This document shows, one piece after another, positions 33,695 through 45,792 of a stretch of DNA of 64,000 bases (position 1 is its first letter; each line of letters begins with the position of its first letter). The DNA is from Lutraria lutraria. Taxonomy: Eukaryota > Mollusca > Bivalvia > Venerida > Mactridae. The notes beneath the pieces were generated by a model. That model saw only the letters and a list, made by a program, of their open reading frames with translations, was not told the origin of the DNA and searched no databases. The position numbers and the translations under genes were made by a program. The DNA is taken from positions 47,308,441-47,372,440 of the forward strand of contig OZ026833.1 of the NCBI GenBank assembly GCA_964023205.1, given 5' to 3'.

Positions 33695-35296
33695 CTTAAA
33701 TGTAAATTTGTCAAACAATGGTACAGTACAGGGGAAGTGTTAACTGTGTAATGTCATGCATACATAAAAACGTCACAGCTGAAATCAAGTTGCTAATGAA
33801 CTGATCATACCCTTCCATGAAAATTAGACAACAATGTTGATTTTCCTCAATATGTGGAGAAGTTGCCGACTCGCAATCGGAAGTGTTAATACTGGTTAGA
33901 TTATAGTCGAGGAAAACCGAAAACAGTATCTAGTTAGTAGCGTAGAGGTATGGAACGCCATAGCTGTCTTTTGTCAACACATGCCATGTTGACTTGTCAA
34001 TGGAACATGCCAACCTCTCTAGACATTATGTGTTAAACCCAAGTGTGAAATTGTCAATATACCATTTGAATATGTCTATAATTATGTAATGTTAAATCGT
34101 CAATATACCATTTGAATATGCCTATACGTAATGTTAAATTGTCAATATACCATTTGAATATGTCTAATTGCCATGTTAAACTGTCAAAAGAACATGTGAA
34201 CCTATATTGACAATTTAACATTACGAATAGACATATTCAAATAGTATTTAGACAATTCAACACCCCGGTTTAACAATATAACTTGATGCTTAGAGAAGTT
34301 GGAATGTTCTATTGATAAGACAACATGGCATGCGTTTACAAAAGACAGCTATGGCGTTCCATATAGAGGTAGCTGATTAAAGTCTCGACTACAGATATAT
34401 TCATCACCATTTAGCGCCCAGAGGCGTCCAGCCCGTTTTTATGTAATAAGGGAGAAACAATAGGCGTCCAAGGATGAATTTGTATTAATAATGTATATTT
34501 CAATGTGATTCGTAAAAAATAATTTCATACAGATACGTTTAAAGCCCTATTACCGTTTTGGGTGTTAATTATAAAGTAGGTCTTATTTTACATAGAAAGA
34601 TGTCTTATCAGTGAAGCTGAGTTTTACTTGCATACAGACATTCCGAAATTTTCAAGAAGTACATGTAGAATTGTACTTTATAGCACTGTATTTATTCAAT
34701 GATATTGCAAAGAAATAAGAAAAGCACCTGACAATATGGTTACGAGGTGTGGCTAAAGAAGGGCATTATGTAAATATTGTTTTAGACCAAAACATATATT
34801 TTACTGTGATTCCATCTATTGTTCTGAATTACCTGTAACCATTATATAAATATGTATAATGGTCCCAGGTAATACTAAATTCGAAAAGCTAATAGACCTT
34901 TAAGTGTTTGTCGACCTTAATGTTTGCATGTACATACGTACGTTTGCATTCTCATATCAAATTATGCTGTAAGTAGGTCAATTGTGCAACCAGTCAGTAC
35001 ATAGATTTAATTACATTGTACATCTATTTTCTTAGGTAGATTCTACGACATTGTTATAATATTGAATAAGACGAACAATGGATTTTATAGCAAAGGTTTA
35101 TATAATAAAAGGAATTCCTGAGAATGCATTGCGCATGTTACAAGAAAAATGTGACGTGACAATGTTCCGTGAAAAGAAAAGAGAAGTCCCTAAATGCGAT
35201 TTTTTGTCTGCTATAAAAGGTGTGCATGCTTTATACTTGGACATCTTTTCTGTGAAGATGAACGCTGAAGTCCTGGATGTTGCAGGTTGGTACTTA
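33695..35296 (+). repeat. GRHPR promoter/first-exon tandem duplication, copy 1
   Basis: The sequence aligns with 35838-39737 once a 415-bp insertion here and a 2.66-kb insertion there are removed. Shared landmarks are AATGTAAATTTGTCAAACAATGG, GATTTTCCTC, GGAGAAGTTG, GAAAGATGTCTTATCAGTGAA, TTATGTAAATATTGTTTTAGA, TTGTTATAA.ATTGAAT and the first exon. Similarity extends through exon 1 and its splice donor, then stops. Confidence 0.85.
33949..34363. mobile_element. 415-bp palindromic MITE with 43-bp inverted ends
   Basis: The left end TATGGAACGCCATAGC... and the right end are inverted over 43 bases with two mismatches. It is flanked by TAGAGG on both sides (33943-33948 and 34364-34369). The paralogous copy near 36258-36275 lacks it, giving an empty site. 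The core has about three 40-bp tandem units with GTCAATATACCATTTGAATA. Confidence 0.85.
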
Positions 35297-38146
35297 ATAA
35301 AGCAATCTAGTAATGGATTTCTGTAGAAATCATGCTTATTTTGGCATAAATAATATATTTCTGTATAATGCAGTATATTTGTATACAAAGACTTATACTA
35401 CGTACACAAACTGTATATATAAAAATAACATTTTATAGTATAGATCGTTAATATGTATGTTTACTAGTAGCACTGCAGAGAAATTTAAAGTGGACATTTT
35501 CATTATACATGTATATATTATTTCAAATTTCTCTGTTCATTGTTTGCGACATAAAGCTTATCTATCGATCAATTATAGGTAAATATCATTGTTTTGCTGT
35601 TTGAAAGGCAGCTCGCACGCTAAGTTAAATTCTCAGACGAATCGGAAATATCGTTGTCGTCAATAAAAGGCTTGTAAGCCTTTTATTTAAACCGACATAC
35701 AAATACCCACGCGTGCGTTATAGGGCCATTTTTGAAGGCACATTCTTCTTTGACTTTTCGGTAATAATTGTTTTTACAAGTGATAAACGCATTTTTGGTG
35801 TACGAAAAAAAAGACACAGCAGTTCCTGGGCATGCCCCTTTAAATGTAGATTTGTCAAACAATGGAACAGTAAATTGGGAAAGTATTAACTATATATAAT
35901 GTCGTGCATATATTAAAAGGCCACAGCTGGTGTCAATTTGTTTATTATCCCATAAAAATGTCGATTTTCCTCCATAAGTGGAGAAGTTGTTGACTCCTTT
36001 GTATTGTTAGTACTGGCTAGATTACACTCCAGGAAAACCGGAAACAGTATATAAACGGAAATATCGTTGAATGACGGTGTTAAACCAGCAGTAACATACA
36101 AATATACACCAAGACACAACTTAGTAGCTACCACAGCTGCTTACAATTCTAAAAACAGCTAGTAAAGTACCTGCATAAAACAATCTTATTTTCTTGCAAG
36201 GACTTATATACATGTATTTATATAAGTTATTTTTGTTTTCTTCAGTATAGATGTAGTAGCATACAGATAGCAGATAAAAGTTTTAAACCTAAAATCTCGA
36301 CTACAGATGTACATGTATTCATAATTTCATATTCGTAAGTTTAAAGAAGCCCCATTACCGTTTTTGATGTTAACATTAAAGTAAATCTTATATTACAGGG
36401 AAAGATGTCTTATCAGTGAAACTCACTTTTACTTGCAATACAAACATTCCGAAATTTTCTTTTTAATCACGAAGTACGTGTAGAATTGTAGCACTGTATT
36501 TTTTTCGATGATGTTGTAAAAAATAAGAAAAAAACATCTGACAACATTTTTACGAGATGTGACTAAAGAAAGGCATTATGTAAATATTGTTTTAGAGCAA
36601 ATAAATGATATTTCTTACATTTATATTTTACTATCGTTTCATCTGTCGATCTTTGTTAGCTAACTGGGAATGGACGTTTAAGTGTTCATCGACCGTGACG
36701 TTTTGCATTTGCATATGTACGCAGTCTCATATCGATCAACTGCACAACTAGTTTGCATACGGATTTAAGGTGGAACCAAACGATTGAAATTACGTCGTTT
36801 TCGACGTCAAAACGGTTATTTTTACGGTATTTATAGTGCCTCTCTGGAAATACTTATCGCTGAATCAGTTTTTGGAAATAATTAATGAAATAAAATTTTA
36901 ATAGCGGAGAATAAAATTACCTACACGTGGGTATAAATTTGATGTTCATGACTTAATTATAAGTGCAAATAAAACGATTTTAAATGTAAAGTTTAGTGTT
37001 TTTGTCTTCTCACTTTTAAACCTAAATTATTGTTATTAAAATTCTGCCCGAGGGATTTTTTTTATTTTTCTTTAGAATAAAGTTTGATGTGTCATCTACT
37101 GTTCTCGTAAATTTTAAGAAAATCTATCGAGCCGTTTTTATCTTATTAAAGCTTTAAATGATAGCATTACCTTATAAAGCGCTCATTCGCTTTCAAGAAC
37201 GTCGTTTCAAACACACGGTTGATTTTGGTATCTAATGCATACTTACATCTATTTTATTTACTGTACACAATGATCTAAAAAGATTTTCTGGAATTAATGA
37301 TACATTGTCTGTCAGTAACCCTAACATTGCCATTCTTTTCAGATAACAATAAACACATTACATTATCATTTTAGCGTGCTTAATTCTGTGTACATATGCG
37401 TAAAATAAATAATATGACAAAATTGCAGAAATTGGCTGCTCTAGTGAACTAAAATGGAAGATAATTTTGATTATTAATTCCATTTTTTGGGGGGTATAAA
37501 AACAAGGTTCCATGATTTACATAATAAGTAATTATTATATTATGATTCAGAAGTTTATTTAGATGTGTTGTTTTAATGATATGCATTCTATGTATGTTTA
37601 TTTTTGGGGTAAATATTAATTATGACTCATAACAACAGATTTACGACCCCGTTGCGATTTATGATATAGATACTTAATAAAAGGGAAGATGGTTACTATA
37701 GCATGTGACAAATACATACATGATTACAACAGACGAGTCCGTTGTTTCAGAATTGATGTCATTAGAACGCTCACGTGTAAGCCCGATTCTCACTGTCGCA
37801 GTGCTGGTCCCGGTGTAGCGTTTTCAAGCTCCGCCTTTTTCATAGCACATGTATTAAACTCAGACCCCTTTTGGTAAAACTAGAGGTTCACAGAACATCC
37901 CAAACACACACATAAGAGGAAATTAAGCACTTAACATTAATATTCATATTTTAACACATGACTGTATTATGCAATAATATCAAAAACATAGATGAATAAT
38001 AAAAAGTATCGCTACAATCCAAAATAATCCTGAAAACTTCCTTTATTTTGCAAAAGCAAAATCCAAATCGTCTGTGATAGGGATCGAATTCACGTTATTG
38101 TTGCTAAATAACTGCATTTATGCATTTGTAATCTCCCTATTCGTGG

Positions 38147-38187
<41 letters not shown>

Positions 38188-41100
38188 TGAATTTTCAAAT
38201 TATTACCCGGGGTAATCTGAAAACGTTTTCAAAGCAACCCCGGGGGTGATCTGAAAACGTTTTCAAAGCGCCCCCGGGTAACCTGAAAACGTTTTTAGAT
38301 TACCGGGTTGGGTATTTGAAAATGGAGGGGGTAATCTGAAAACGTTTTTAAGTTACCGTGAGGTAGCTTGAAACGGGGGGAGCTTAAAAATGTCACACCG
38401 GGGCCTCCCTGTGGCATATAACCGGTATATCGACTTTAAATGTCAATCGCGCATGTAGTCCAATAATCCGGAACACTAATACTGTGGAATCATCAATTTT
38501 CGTAGGGTTCAATTTTCGTGGTTTTTATTAAAATGACTATTTCGTGGGGACATAAATTCGTGGATTTTAATTTTGAAAAGAATTACCTTATCTCTACATT
38601 TGTATTCGTGGGGATTTGATTTCGTGGATGGGCTGACCCACGAAATCCAAGAAATTAAATCCCCAACGAAAATTTATGATTCCACAGTACCTTGTGTATA
38701 TCATGCTACAGCCAGGTACAAGAACGGATCTACCTCGGTTCTGTCCAGTAGCTTTAAGGATTAAGCAGGTTCTTAATATTTTCCCGGTAAGCCATGGTTG
38801 TATTATACATTAAACATTTTAACAAATACGGGACTGATTGCCCGATAGCGCCAGAACAACAAGGTCCATCCAGGACTGCCATGGATGACTTCAGTGTCAC
38901 CAGGGTTGTACTCCTGGTTTGACAGGGTTTCGCCAAGTCACTCCTCCGGGACCAACCGAGAGTCAACCCGGAACAGAGAGAATAGCGAGTGTCAAACGAC
39001 GTTTTTGAAGGCGAATGAGCGTTTTGTAGGGTAACGCTATATAGTGAAGATTGGATAAAATAAAAACGGCTCGATAGATTTTCTTAAAATTTATGAGAAC
39101 AGTAGATGACACATAAAACTTTATTATAGACAGAAATAAAAAAAATCCTTCGGGCAGATTTTTAATAAAAATAATTTAAGTTTGAAAGTGAGAAGAAAAC
39201 AACATTAAATTTTACATTTAAAATCGTTTTACTTGCACTTATAATTAAATCATGAACATCAAATTTATACCTACGCGCAGGTAATTTTAATCTCCGCTAT
39301 TAAACTTTTATTTCATTAAATATTCAAATAAATTGACAGAGCGATAGGTGTTTTCAGAGACGTACTATAAATACCGCAAAAATGACCGTTTTGACGTCGA
39401 AAACGACGTTATTTCAATCGTTTGGTTCCACCTTAATCGGATATTGCTTACACAAATTACATTCCATTTTCTTAGATAGATTCTACTACATTGTTATAAC
39501 ATTGAATTAGACGAACAATGGAATTTAGACCAAAAGTTTATATAATAATGGGAATTCCTGAGAACGCATTGCGCATGTTACAGGAAAAATGTCACGTGAC
39601 AATGTTCCGTGAAAAGAAAATAGAAGTCCCTAGAGAGAAATTTTTGTCTTCTATAAAAGGTGTACATGCTATATACTTGGAAAACTTTTCTGTGAAGATA
39701 GACGCCGAAGTTCTGGATATTGCAGGTTGGTACTAAATCTATAACAGCTATTTAGCATAGATCTACCCAACGTACTGGCATATTTCGCCCCCCCCCCCCC
39801 CCCGTTAAGCCTAATTGTCTCTTCTCCTTTGAGATTAATGCAATTAAAAATCGATAAACCGGTTTTCATTTATTGTTGCTGCAATAGATCATACATCTAT
39901 TTTCTACATTTTCCCCAATCTGTTATTATTATCAAGGAATTATATATACACTTTCTTTTCTAATTTTTCAACTTTTTCCATCTTCAGTTTTTGTTCTTTA
40001 AAAATATTAAGTTAAGGTAATATCTTCTTGCTTAGTAATGCACTTCTGTGATATAATGTCTTGATTATTTATGCATGAACTTTCTGTATTTGGTCCATAC
40101 ATATAGTTTAGATCTTTTATAGGTCCTACATGCAGTAGCAACTTGACATGCAATAGATAATTTACAGAAAACGCAGACACGTGTGTGTATGTACATCACA
40201 CTGTCATAGGTACTACTGATCTAACATAGATATATTAGAATTCAGACTTCTTTTGGTAGGCTATCAATTTGCCCATATCCAAACAATTCTTTCATCGTCA
40301 TATGGCACGAGGACTATCGGTGATGCATTAGAATTTGTTTAACTTGTTTTCTGATCCATATGCTCTAACTTCAACAGTTCCTCAAAATCATAATAACCTA
40401 TGATTTACGAACATACATATACAGATGTTTTCGTGTGTTTTTGTAATATCCATTTAATTGGTTTACATGTTTTTACTGTCAAATAATCAATAGGGTATCA
40501 ATGAGGATTTCGAGGTTTGTTGAACCTTCTGAAGTTTTATTTGGGTGTATGGGATTCTAACTGATAAATAATGAATTAATTTCGTTGCGTATTATGTTTT
40601 ATTCATTTTTCTGTCTGTTGTCACTGAATCGTATTTTTTATGTCATAAATTAAGTAGGGAGTTGCTTACGGAGGATGGGAGTGTAGGACTGGTTCTTCCC
40701 AGGAACGATGGTTTTGTCCGCCTCAAATGACTCATCAGTCAGATCAGATTGTTTTGGTTGTGGAAATTGAGGAAGAGGGGGGGGGGGGGGTAACCATTTT
40801 GGTGGATTGTTCGGGTGTCAGAGTAGTTGTACGGGTACGGGTTGTACAAACTCATATATATTTTTGTATTTCATTTAGGGCCACAGCTGAAGGTTATTGC
40901 TACACAGTCGGTGGGACTTGAGCATATTGACCTGGATGAGTGTGCACGACGAAAGATCAAAGTTGGATACACACCGGGTGTTAGCACAAACATGGTCGCT
41001 GAAGCTGCCATTGCTCTCACGCTTGCCACTGCACGTCACTTTAAAGAAGGTACCAAAGGCATAACATAGTACAATGCAACCTCTCCAAAGCAACAACCTT

Positions 41101-42421
41101 CGGGAGTAACAAAATTATGTTGTTAAGAGGTTGTTGCTCTATAAAGGTTAAATTAATAGTTAAATCGTGCAGTGGGGAAAATCATGCTGTTGTTGCAGGG
41201 AGGTTGTTGCTCACGAGAGGTTCGCTCTGGAGAGGTTGTACTTTACATGAATATTGTATCATTGGTGAATATATGTGCCACTATATTGCCATCGCAATGA
41301 CAAAAATATCGCGATAGCATTAGAAATGAACACATGCCTCCGTTACGTGAGAGATTACTTACGATAACGATAAAAACACCGCATTGCGAAAGGCCAATGT
41401 TACTATGTACATCCTTCGGTAGGCTTTATGGTTAGTAGTCGGATTTATTAAAACAATACAAATGTACACAATGTATATCATTATACTGTATATAACATAT
41501 ATACCGCAACCGTGGTCAAGTGGTTAGGGTGTCCGTCTTCGGAGCGGGAAATCGAAGGCTCGACCCCAGTTGAGACTTGGTTATAACTGATGCGCTCAGT
41601 TGATGAGCCACCAGCTACATGCATATCTTAAGCCCATATCAGCCAGGCGTCCGGCAAAAAAGAAGGGATTCGGGAGGTAATATGCGAACAAAACGTAGGT
41701 GCCACAAAAGCCAGCTTGGCTGATATCCTTTCAAAAGGGGTGACACTATAACAAACAAAACCTTTGCCTTTTTTATAATTTTTCTGATAATTCAACATTC
41801 ACAGGTTTAAAGGCGGTTTCAGATGGTTATTGGGGAACTACGATGGATGACTCATTATTTTTGTGTGGCAAAGATATCCATAGTTCAACTGTAGGCATTG
41901 TTGGTCTTGGACGTATTGGCTTGAACGTTGCTAAGAAACTGATTGCTTTTGATCCAGCCCGCCTGATTTACAGTAGCAGATCAAAGAAAGAGTACGATGT
42001 TGATGTGGGTGGTGAGTATGTATCATTTGATACATTATTACAGGAGTCTGACATTATCATTGTGTGCTGTTCTTTAAATCCTAATAACAAGCTTCTATTC
42101 AACGCTGATGCATTCAGACAAATGAAAGCGTCTGCGATATTCATCAACATGTCACGTGGCCCACTCGTCGACCAAGATGCTCTTTACAATGCATTGAAAA
42201 ATAAGGTAATCTACGCCGCAGGTCTTGATGTAACCACTCCAGAACCATTGCCAACAAATCACTCATTGCTGACATTGCCAAATTGCACCATCCTACCACA
42301 TTTGGGAAGTGCTTCGATAACGTGTTCAATTGCTATGGCTGATCTTACGGCAAGGAATATACTTGCAGGATTAAACGACGAACCGCTCATCACACCAGTA
42401 CCAATTTCAGAAACGGCATAA
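35078..42421 (+). CDS. GRHPR: GRHPR, glyoxylate/hydroxypyruvate reductase, with alternative first exons
   Basis: This D-2-hydroxyacid dehydrogenase reduces glyoxylate and hydroxypyruvate with NAD(P)H. Exon 1a (35078-35285) or exon 1b (39518-39725) joins exon 2 (40879-41049) and exon 3 (41805-42421). Either choice gives 996 nt, 331 aa (human 328). Both first exons are 208 nt, start with ATG, end in the same phase before GTTGGT, and encode N-termini identical at 54 of 70 residues. The Rossmann motif GLGRIG is at 160-165. The likely catalytic residues are R243 (NMSRG), E272 (TPEPLP) and H291 (ILPHLG). All family motifs are intact. A poly(A) signal AATAAA is at 42513. Which first exon is used, and where, cannot be told. 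Exon 1b has a promoter interrupted by a transposon. Confidence 0.93.
38150..38183. repeat. CT microsatellite
   Basis: About 17 consecutive CT dinucleotides inside the TTAA element. Confidence 0.95.
38195..38390. repeat. ~35-bp tandem repeat with palindromic AAAACGTTTT cores
   Basis: Four to five imperfect units alternate a C/G-rich block (CCCCGGG) with GGTAATCTGAAAACGTTTT. Each unit holds the self-complementary core GAAAACGTTTTC. The units vary in spacing (about 31-38 bp). Confidence 0.75.
38480..38689. mobile_element. Palindromic MITE with TACTGTGGAATCAT ends
   Basis: Ends TACTGTGGAATCAT and ATGATTCCACAGTA are exact inverted repeats. Inside, TTTTCGTGG and CCACGAAA motifs continue the palindrome. 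Flanking TA is compatible with a Tc1/mariner-type insertion. It is nested in the TTAA element. Confidence 0.8.
39738..40654. other. GRHPR intron, mostly unique
   Basis: Contains a run of about 17 C at 39788-39804 and otherwise AT-rich sequence. No exon is supported. Confidence 0.4.
40655..40727 (+). repeat. SINE body fragment
   Basis: AGTTGCTTACGGAGGATGGG and GGTTCTTCCCAGGAACGATGG match the body of the SINE at 29391-29632. The tRNA head is missing. A run of G follows at about 40777. Confidence 0.55.
41070..41255. mobile_element. CAACCTCTCC palindromic MITE in GRHPR intron 2
   Basis: The left arm TACAATGCAACCTCTCC and the right arm GGAGAGGTTGTACTTTAC surround GTTGTTG-rich inner arms. It starts about 20 bases after the exon 2 donor. 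Confidence 0.6.
41505..41758 (+). repeat. tRNA-derived SINE in GRHPR intron 2
   Basis: Head with box A-like TGGTCAAGTGGTTAGGG and box B-like GGCTCGACCCC. The body differs from that at 29391. The tail is ACAAACAAAA. The acceptor stem is not intact. Confidence 0.6.
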
Positions 42422-43978
42422 TTATTAACATTATTGTACGTATTATGACAATTATTCTGTGTTTGAAGTTCATTCTTTATTCTTCTGGTATAGCTTGTAT
42501 TTGGTAAAATTCAATAAATGAACAAGTAATAGTGTGGAACACTGGCTTCTTTCAATAATTAAAGTATAATTACTATGAGCCTATTATTTTCAAAATCTCC
42601 CTATATCACTCAGTTCTGTTTTCTTCATTTATCTTCAGTCGTATAAGGGGGAAACCAGGGCAATAAAGATATATGTTTAGATATTGCAAAATAAGATGCG
42701 CAGTCTGGGGCCTATCATCTTAGACATGCTGTTATCTCTCTTGTTATGTGAATTTGAACAACCGTTAAAAAGCTGGGTTAAATTAAACCCGTCCTTTATT
42801 ATGATAACAAAATGAATAAAGGTCATTTGTCAATAAAGGCCACAATTGTGTTTTTTCCTATAGTAGCCTTTGTTCACAAGGTTGACTGCAGTTAATGTTC
42901 ATTTAAACTGTATAAGGAATTTGCTGTTACTCTAGGCCAGGTGGCAATTTTATATGCAGTGTACTTAATGTAATAAATCTCGCGGAATTAATAATTCTCT
43001 TCTCTGACGATAAGATTTATTTACAAAATAATATAACATACAATAATATAGAACGACAAACTCACGAACATAACATGTGATACAATTTATATATAACACG
43101 TATATTTATGTAGTATCTACATATATACAATCAAAAGTATTACTGCATGATAAAGTTCAAACCCAGTTACTCACTTGACACATAAGTCAAAATACACGAA
43201 AGCAGATCACGTATTGATATGGAAAAACAAATTAGGACAAGCTTCACATGTATTCGATAACATTTCGTACCACAGACCGAGTGATCACCAAGGCCTGTGC
43301 AAAGGTAGTCAGTCCCTTAAGTTATCATCGAAACATCGCTAATCCATTCAGTCGACATTCATCTAAATAAACATGTTCGACACTGTTCAACTTTTATAAT
43401 CGATCAACATGGTCTATTCTACAAAATTGTGTGAGCAATACAAGTCATTGATTTCATTTGATACTTCAAAGATAAAGCGTATAATGTCACGTTAATCAGT
43501 CCTAATTAAGCTTCATTTATACTCAAATTACATGACATTTAACAATTTGTATTGCAAATGTCTAGGACTGCCTAGTATTTTAATAGTTTCATAAAACTGG
43601 TTAAGTATCAACATCTTTAGGTGACCGATTATTGAGTAGTGTTACTAAAACATGTGAAAAAAGTGTTCAACAACAGCATGATTTTTTTTCTGGTTTAACT
43701 ATTAATATTACATCTCCAGAGCAACAACCTCTCATCAACAGCATAATTGTGTTACATTGTACTCTCAAAAGGTGTTACTTCGGAGAGGAACAGTACAGAA
43801 CATATTTTATTTTCAAAGACGTGTACAAAGTACATAGTCATATGCATAGTAACAAACATATTTGCATACATGGATAACATGGTAAACAGACAAAAGAAAG
43901 AAAGAAAGAAATACATGTACATAGAAAGAGGACAAACATGTAAATATAATTAATTAGACAGGATGGTTGCTCTTAACC
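42422..43978. other. GRHPR 3' flank with MITE fragments
   Basis: Holds the poly(A) signal at 42513, a TACAGTCAAAYCTGTG MITE fragment at about 42810-42893 and a CAACCTCT fragment at 43710-43800. A GAAA-rich microsatellite-like stretch lies at 43894-43915. No gene is seen. Confidence 0.45.
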
Positions 43979-45792
43979 CTAATGTATTTTTAATATACAG
44001 AGAGATTTTACGTAGTTTTCATTTTCACTTTGTAGAAAATGTATAAATTTAAAGATGGAGGGCTTAGTGACATAGTAATTAGGAACACATGTATATTTTC
44101 TTCGTAATTTGATAAAACAGGGGCAAATGCAAATAAAATGAAAAGTATCTTCTAAGTATTGTGTGTTACAACATAAACAATACCGTAGGTTCCTGTCTAT
44201 TCTTTCTCTACCATAACGACCGGTTGTAACACGAAGTGGTAATAGGGAAGGTTTAAGTTTAGTAAAATATTGCCTAAGTATACGTGGTAATGTATCTAAG
44301 TAGTTTTCATAACCAAATATTAATTTAGAATTACAATATGTGTCCAGAGCAGGACTTTGGTTTATTCCACCTGACCACTCTTGAATGAACATATCAATAG
44401 CACGATCTTTAAATCACCTAAGTAAAGTAGACAAATGTTTTCTAATCAGATTTGACGTTTATTGAATAGATTTAATATATTGTTATAGTTCACATTCATA
44501 ATCAAACCTCCACCACACCGTTTAGCATTGCGGTGCTGAAACATACGATAAAAATTATGAGTCACATAACCGTTTAGAGAAACATTACTTTTAGAATTTG
44601 TCCAAGATTCATATAGAAAGATGATATCATTGAAAGTAATTCAAGAAGTAAATTCATCATTGTCTGTCTTAGCCCGACTGAACCCTTGAACATTCCAGGA
44701 TAGAATATTAAGTTCATCCCCAGCGTAACACTTATCCTTTACTGGTTTGCCATACACAAAGTATGAATCAATTGAGATCCAGGCAGCTTTCAATTTAGTG
44801 TATAGTTTCTTCCTTTTTTCCACGATCTCCTTGGGGAATTGTTCATTCATATAATAATTCGTTCCACCAAGTTTACTCCCTTGTTTCCTGACGAGTTCCC
44901 GTTACTTGAATAACGTAAATTTCGCAACTATGTTACGAGGTTTCCGTTTATTCGGCTGCCCATACGATGCACACGTTCGAACCCAATACTGTCAGTTAAA
45001 TCCTTTGCCACCTATAATTTATCATGAATAAACTGACGCATAACCTTCTACGTGGTTTCCATGACACCTGTCTGAGACTCCGGTATATTACTGAACGCAA
45101 GGTTGTTCCTCATAGACTATGTCTGTAGGTACGACACTTCATCGTGTAATACCTCCTTATCCTTCTGAAGTCCCAATAATTTACTGCTTACCGTGCTCAA
45201 CTCATAATCAAGACATTCATGCTTCTCTTCTACCGTAATCAATCTATATATCTTGCAACTTACTGTTTCTATCTTCTATAATGCACCAAATACGTCATGG
45301 ATCCACTCTAATTTTTTCTCAACACATGATAATCTAGTTTCTATTTTGTTAAGGCATGTTAGAATATCATTTGAATTGTTTTCACAGTCTTTGGTTACGG
45401 TATCCACTCCCGCCATTTTGTTATCAGTGCATTTTCCGGCTATAGCATTATCAAAAACATCACATGTCTTCTCACTAGTATCACTATTAGTTAAAGTTTC
45501 ATCCGTATACAAAACTGAATTGGCTTCACATAGAATGTCACTCACCAATATGTTAGCGTCCTCTGACTGGCCTCTTATTTTCGATTTTTTGCACTTAGTA
45601 TCATTAATGTCAGAACCACTGCTTCCTCTATCTTTAGCAGAAGTTGCACTGTATATACAATTGTAGACACTTCACATCTTGTTGCGCGTGATAAACACAC
45701 ATTGACAGATGAACCAAAACAACAAATCCGATTTCTTACATGACTGTAAGTACTTCCATACTTATCTTCCACGATAATAAAAATCATGCTCA
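43979..45792 (-). mobile_element. Decayed, internally deleted LINE
   Basis: Read 5' to 3' on the minus strand: an ORF1-like acidic/coiled-coil segment (45548-45276), then decayed sequence, then an ORF1 C-terminus (NEQFPKEIVEKRKKLYTKL, 44850 onward). This runs into the start of an apurinic-type endonuclease (LNILSWNVQG). After an in-frame stop the endonuclease continues (DIIFLYESWT, NAKRCGGGL) to about 44430. The reverse transcriptase is absent. A C-terminal Cys/His region (RYCLCC, EDTFHFICICP) follows at 44392-43979. It is a non-LTR retrotransposon relic that is clearly inactive. Confidence 0.75.

Larger units (their letters stand above)
36769..39432. mobile_element. 2.66-kb TTAA-flanked element with ~440-bp inverted ends
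   Basis: Both ends read GGTGGAACCAAACGATTGAA outward to inward and are inverted repeats for about 440 bases. TTAA flanks both sides (36765-36768 and 39433-39436). The paralogous copy near 35010 has a single TTAA at the matching place. The interior carries no transposase, only younger repeats: a CT microsatellite, a tandem array and a MITE. TTAA targeting suggests a piggyBac- or Kolobok-type mobiliser, but the ends do not identify it. Confidence 0.82.
35838..39737 (+). repeat. GRHPR promoter/first-exon tandem duplication, copy 2
   Basis: Second copy of the unit at 33695-35296. It is expanded by the TTAA element at 36769-39432 and by about 200 extra bases near 36045-36245. Exon 1b at its end is intact. 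Confidence 0.82.

Noticed and set aside
38195..38390. CRISPR-like array
   Set aside because: Units are diverged and contiguous with no unique spacers, and the context is a eukaryotic intron/promoter region.
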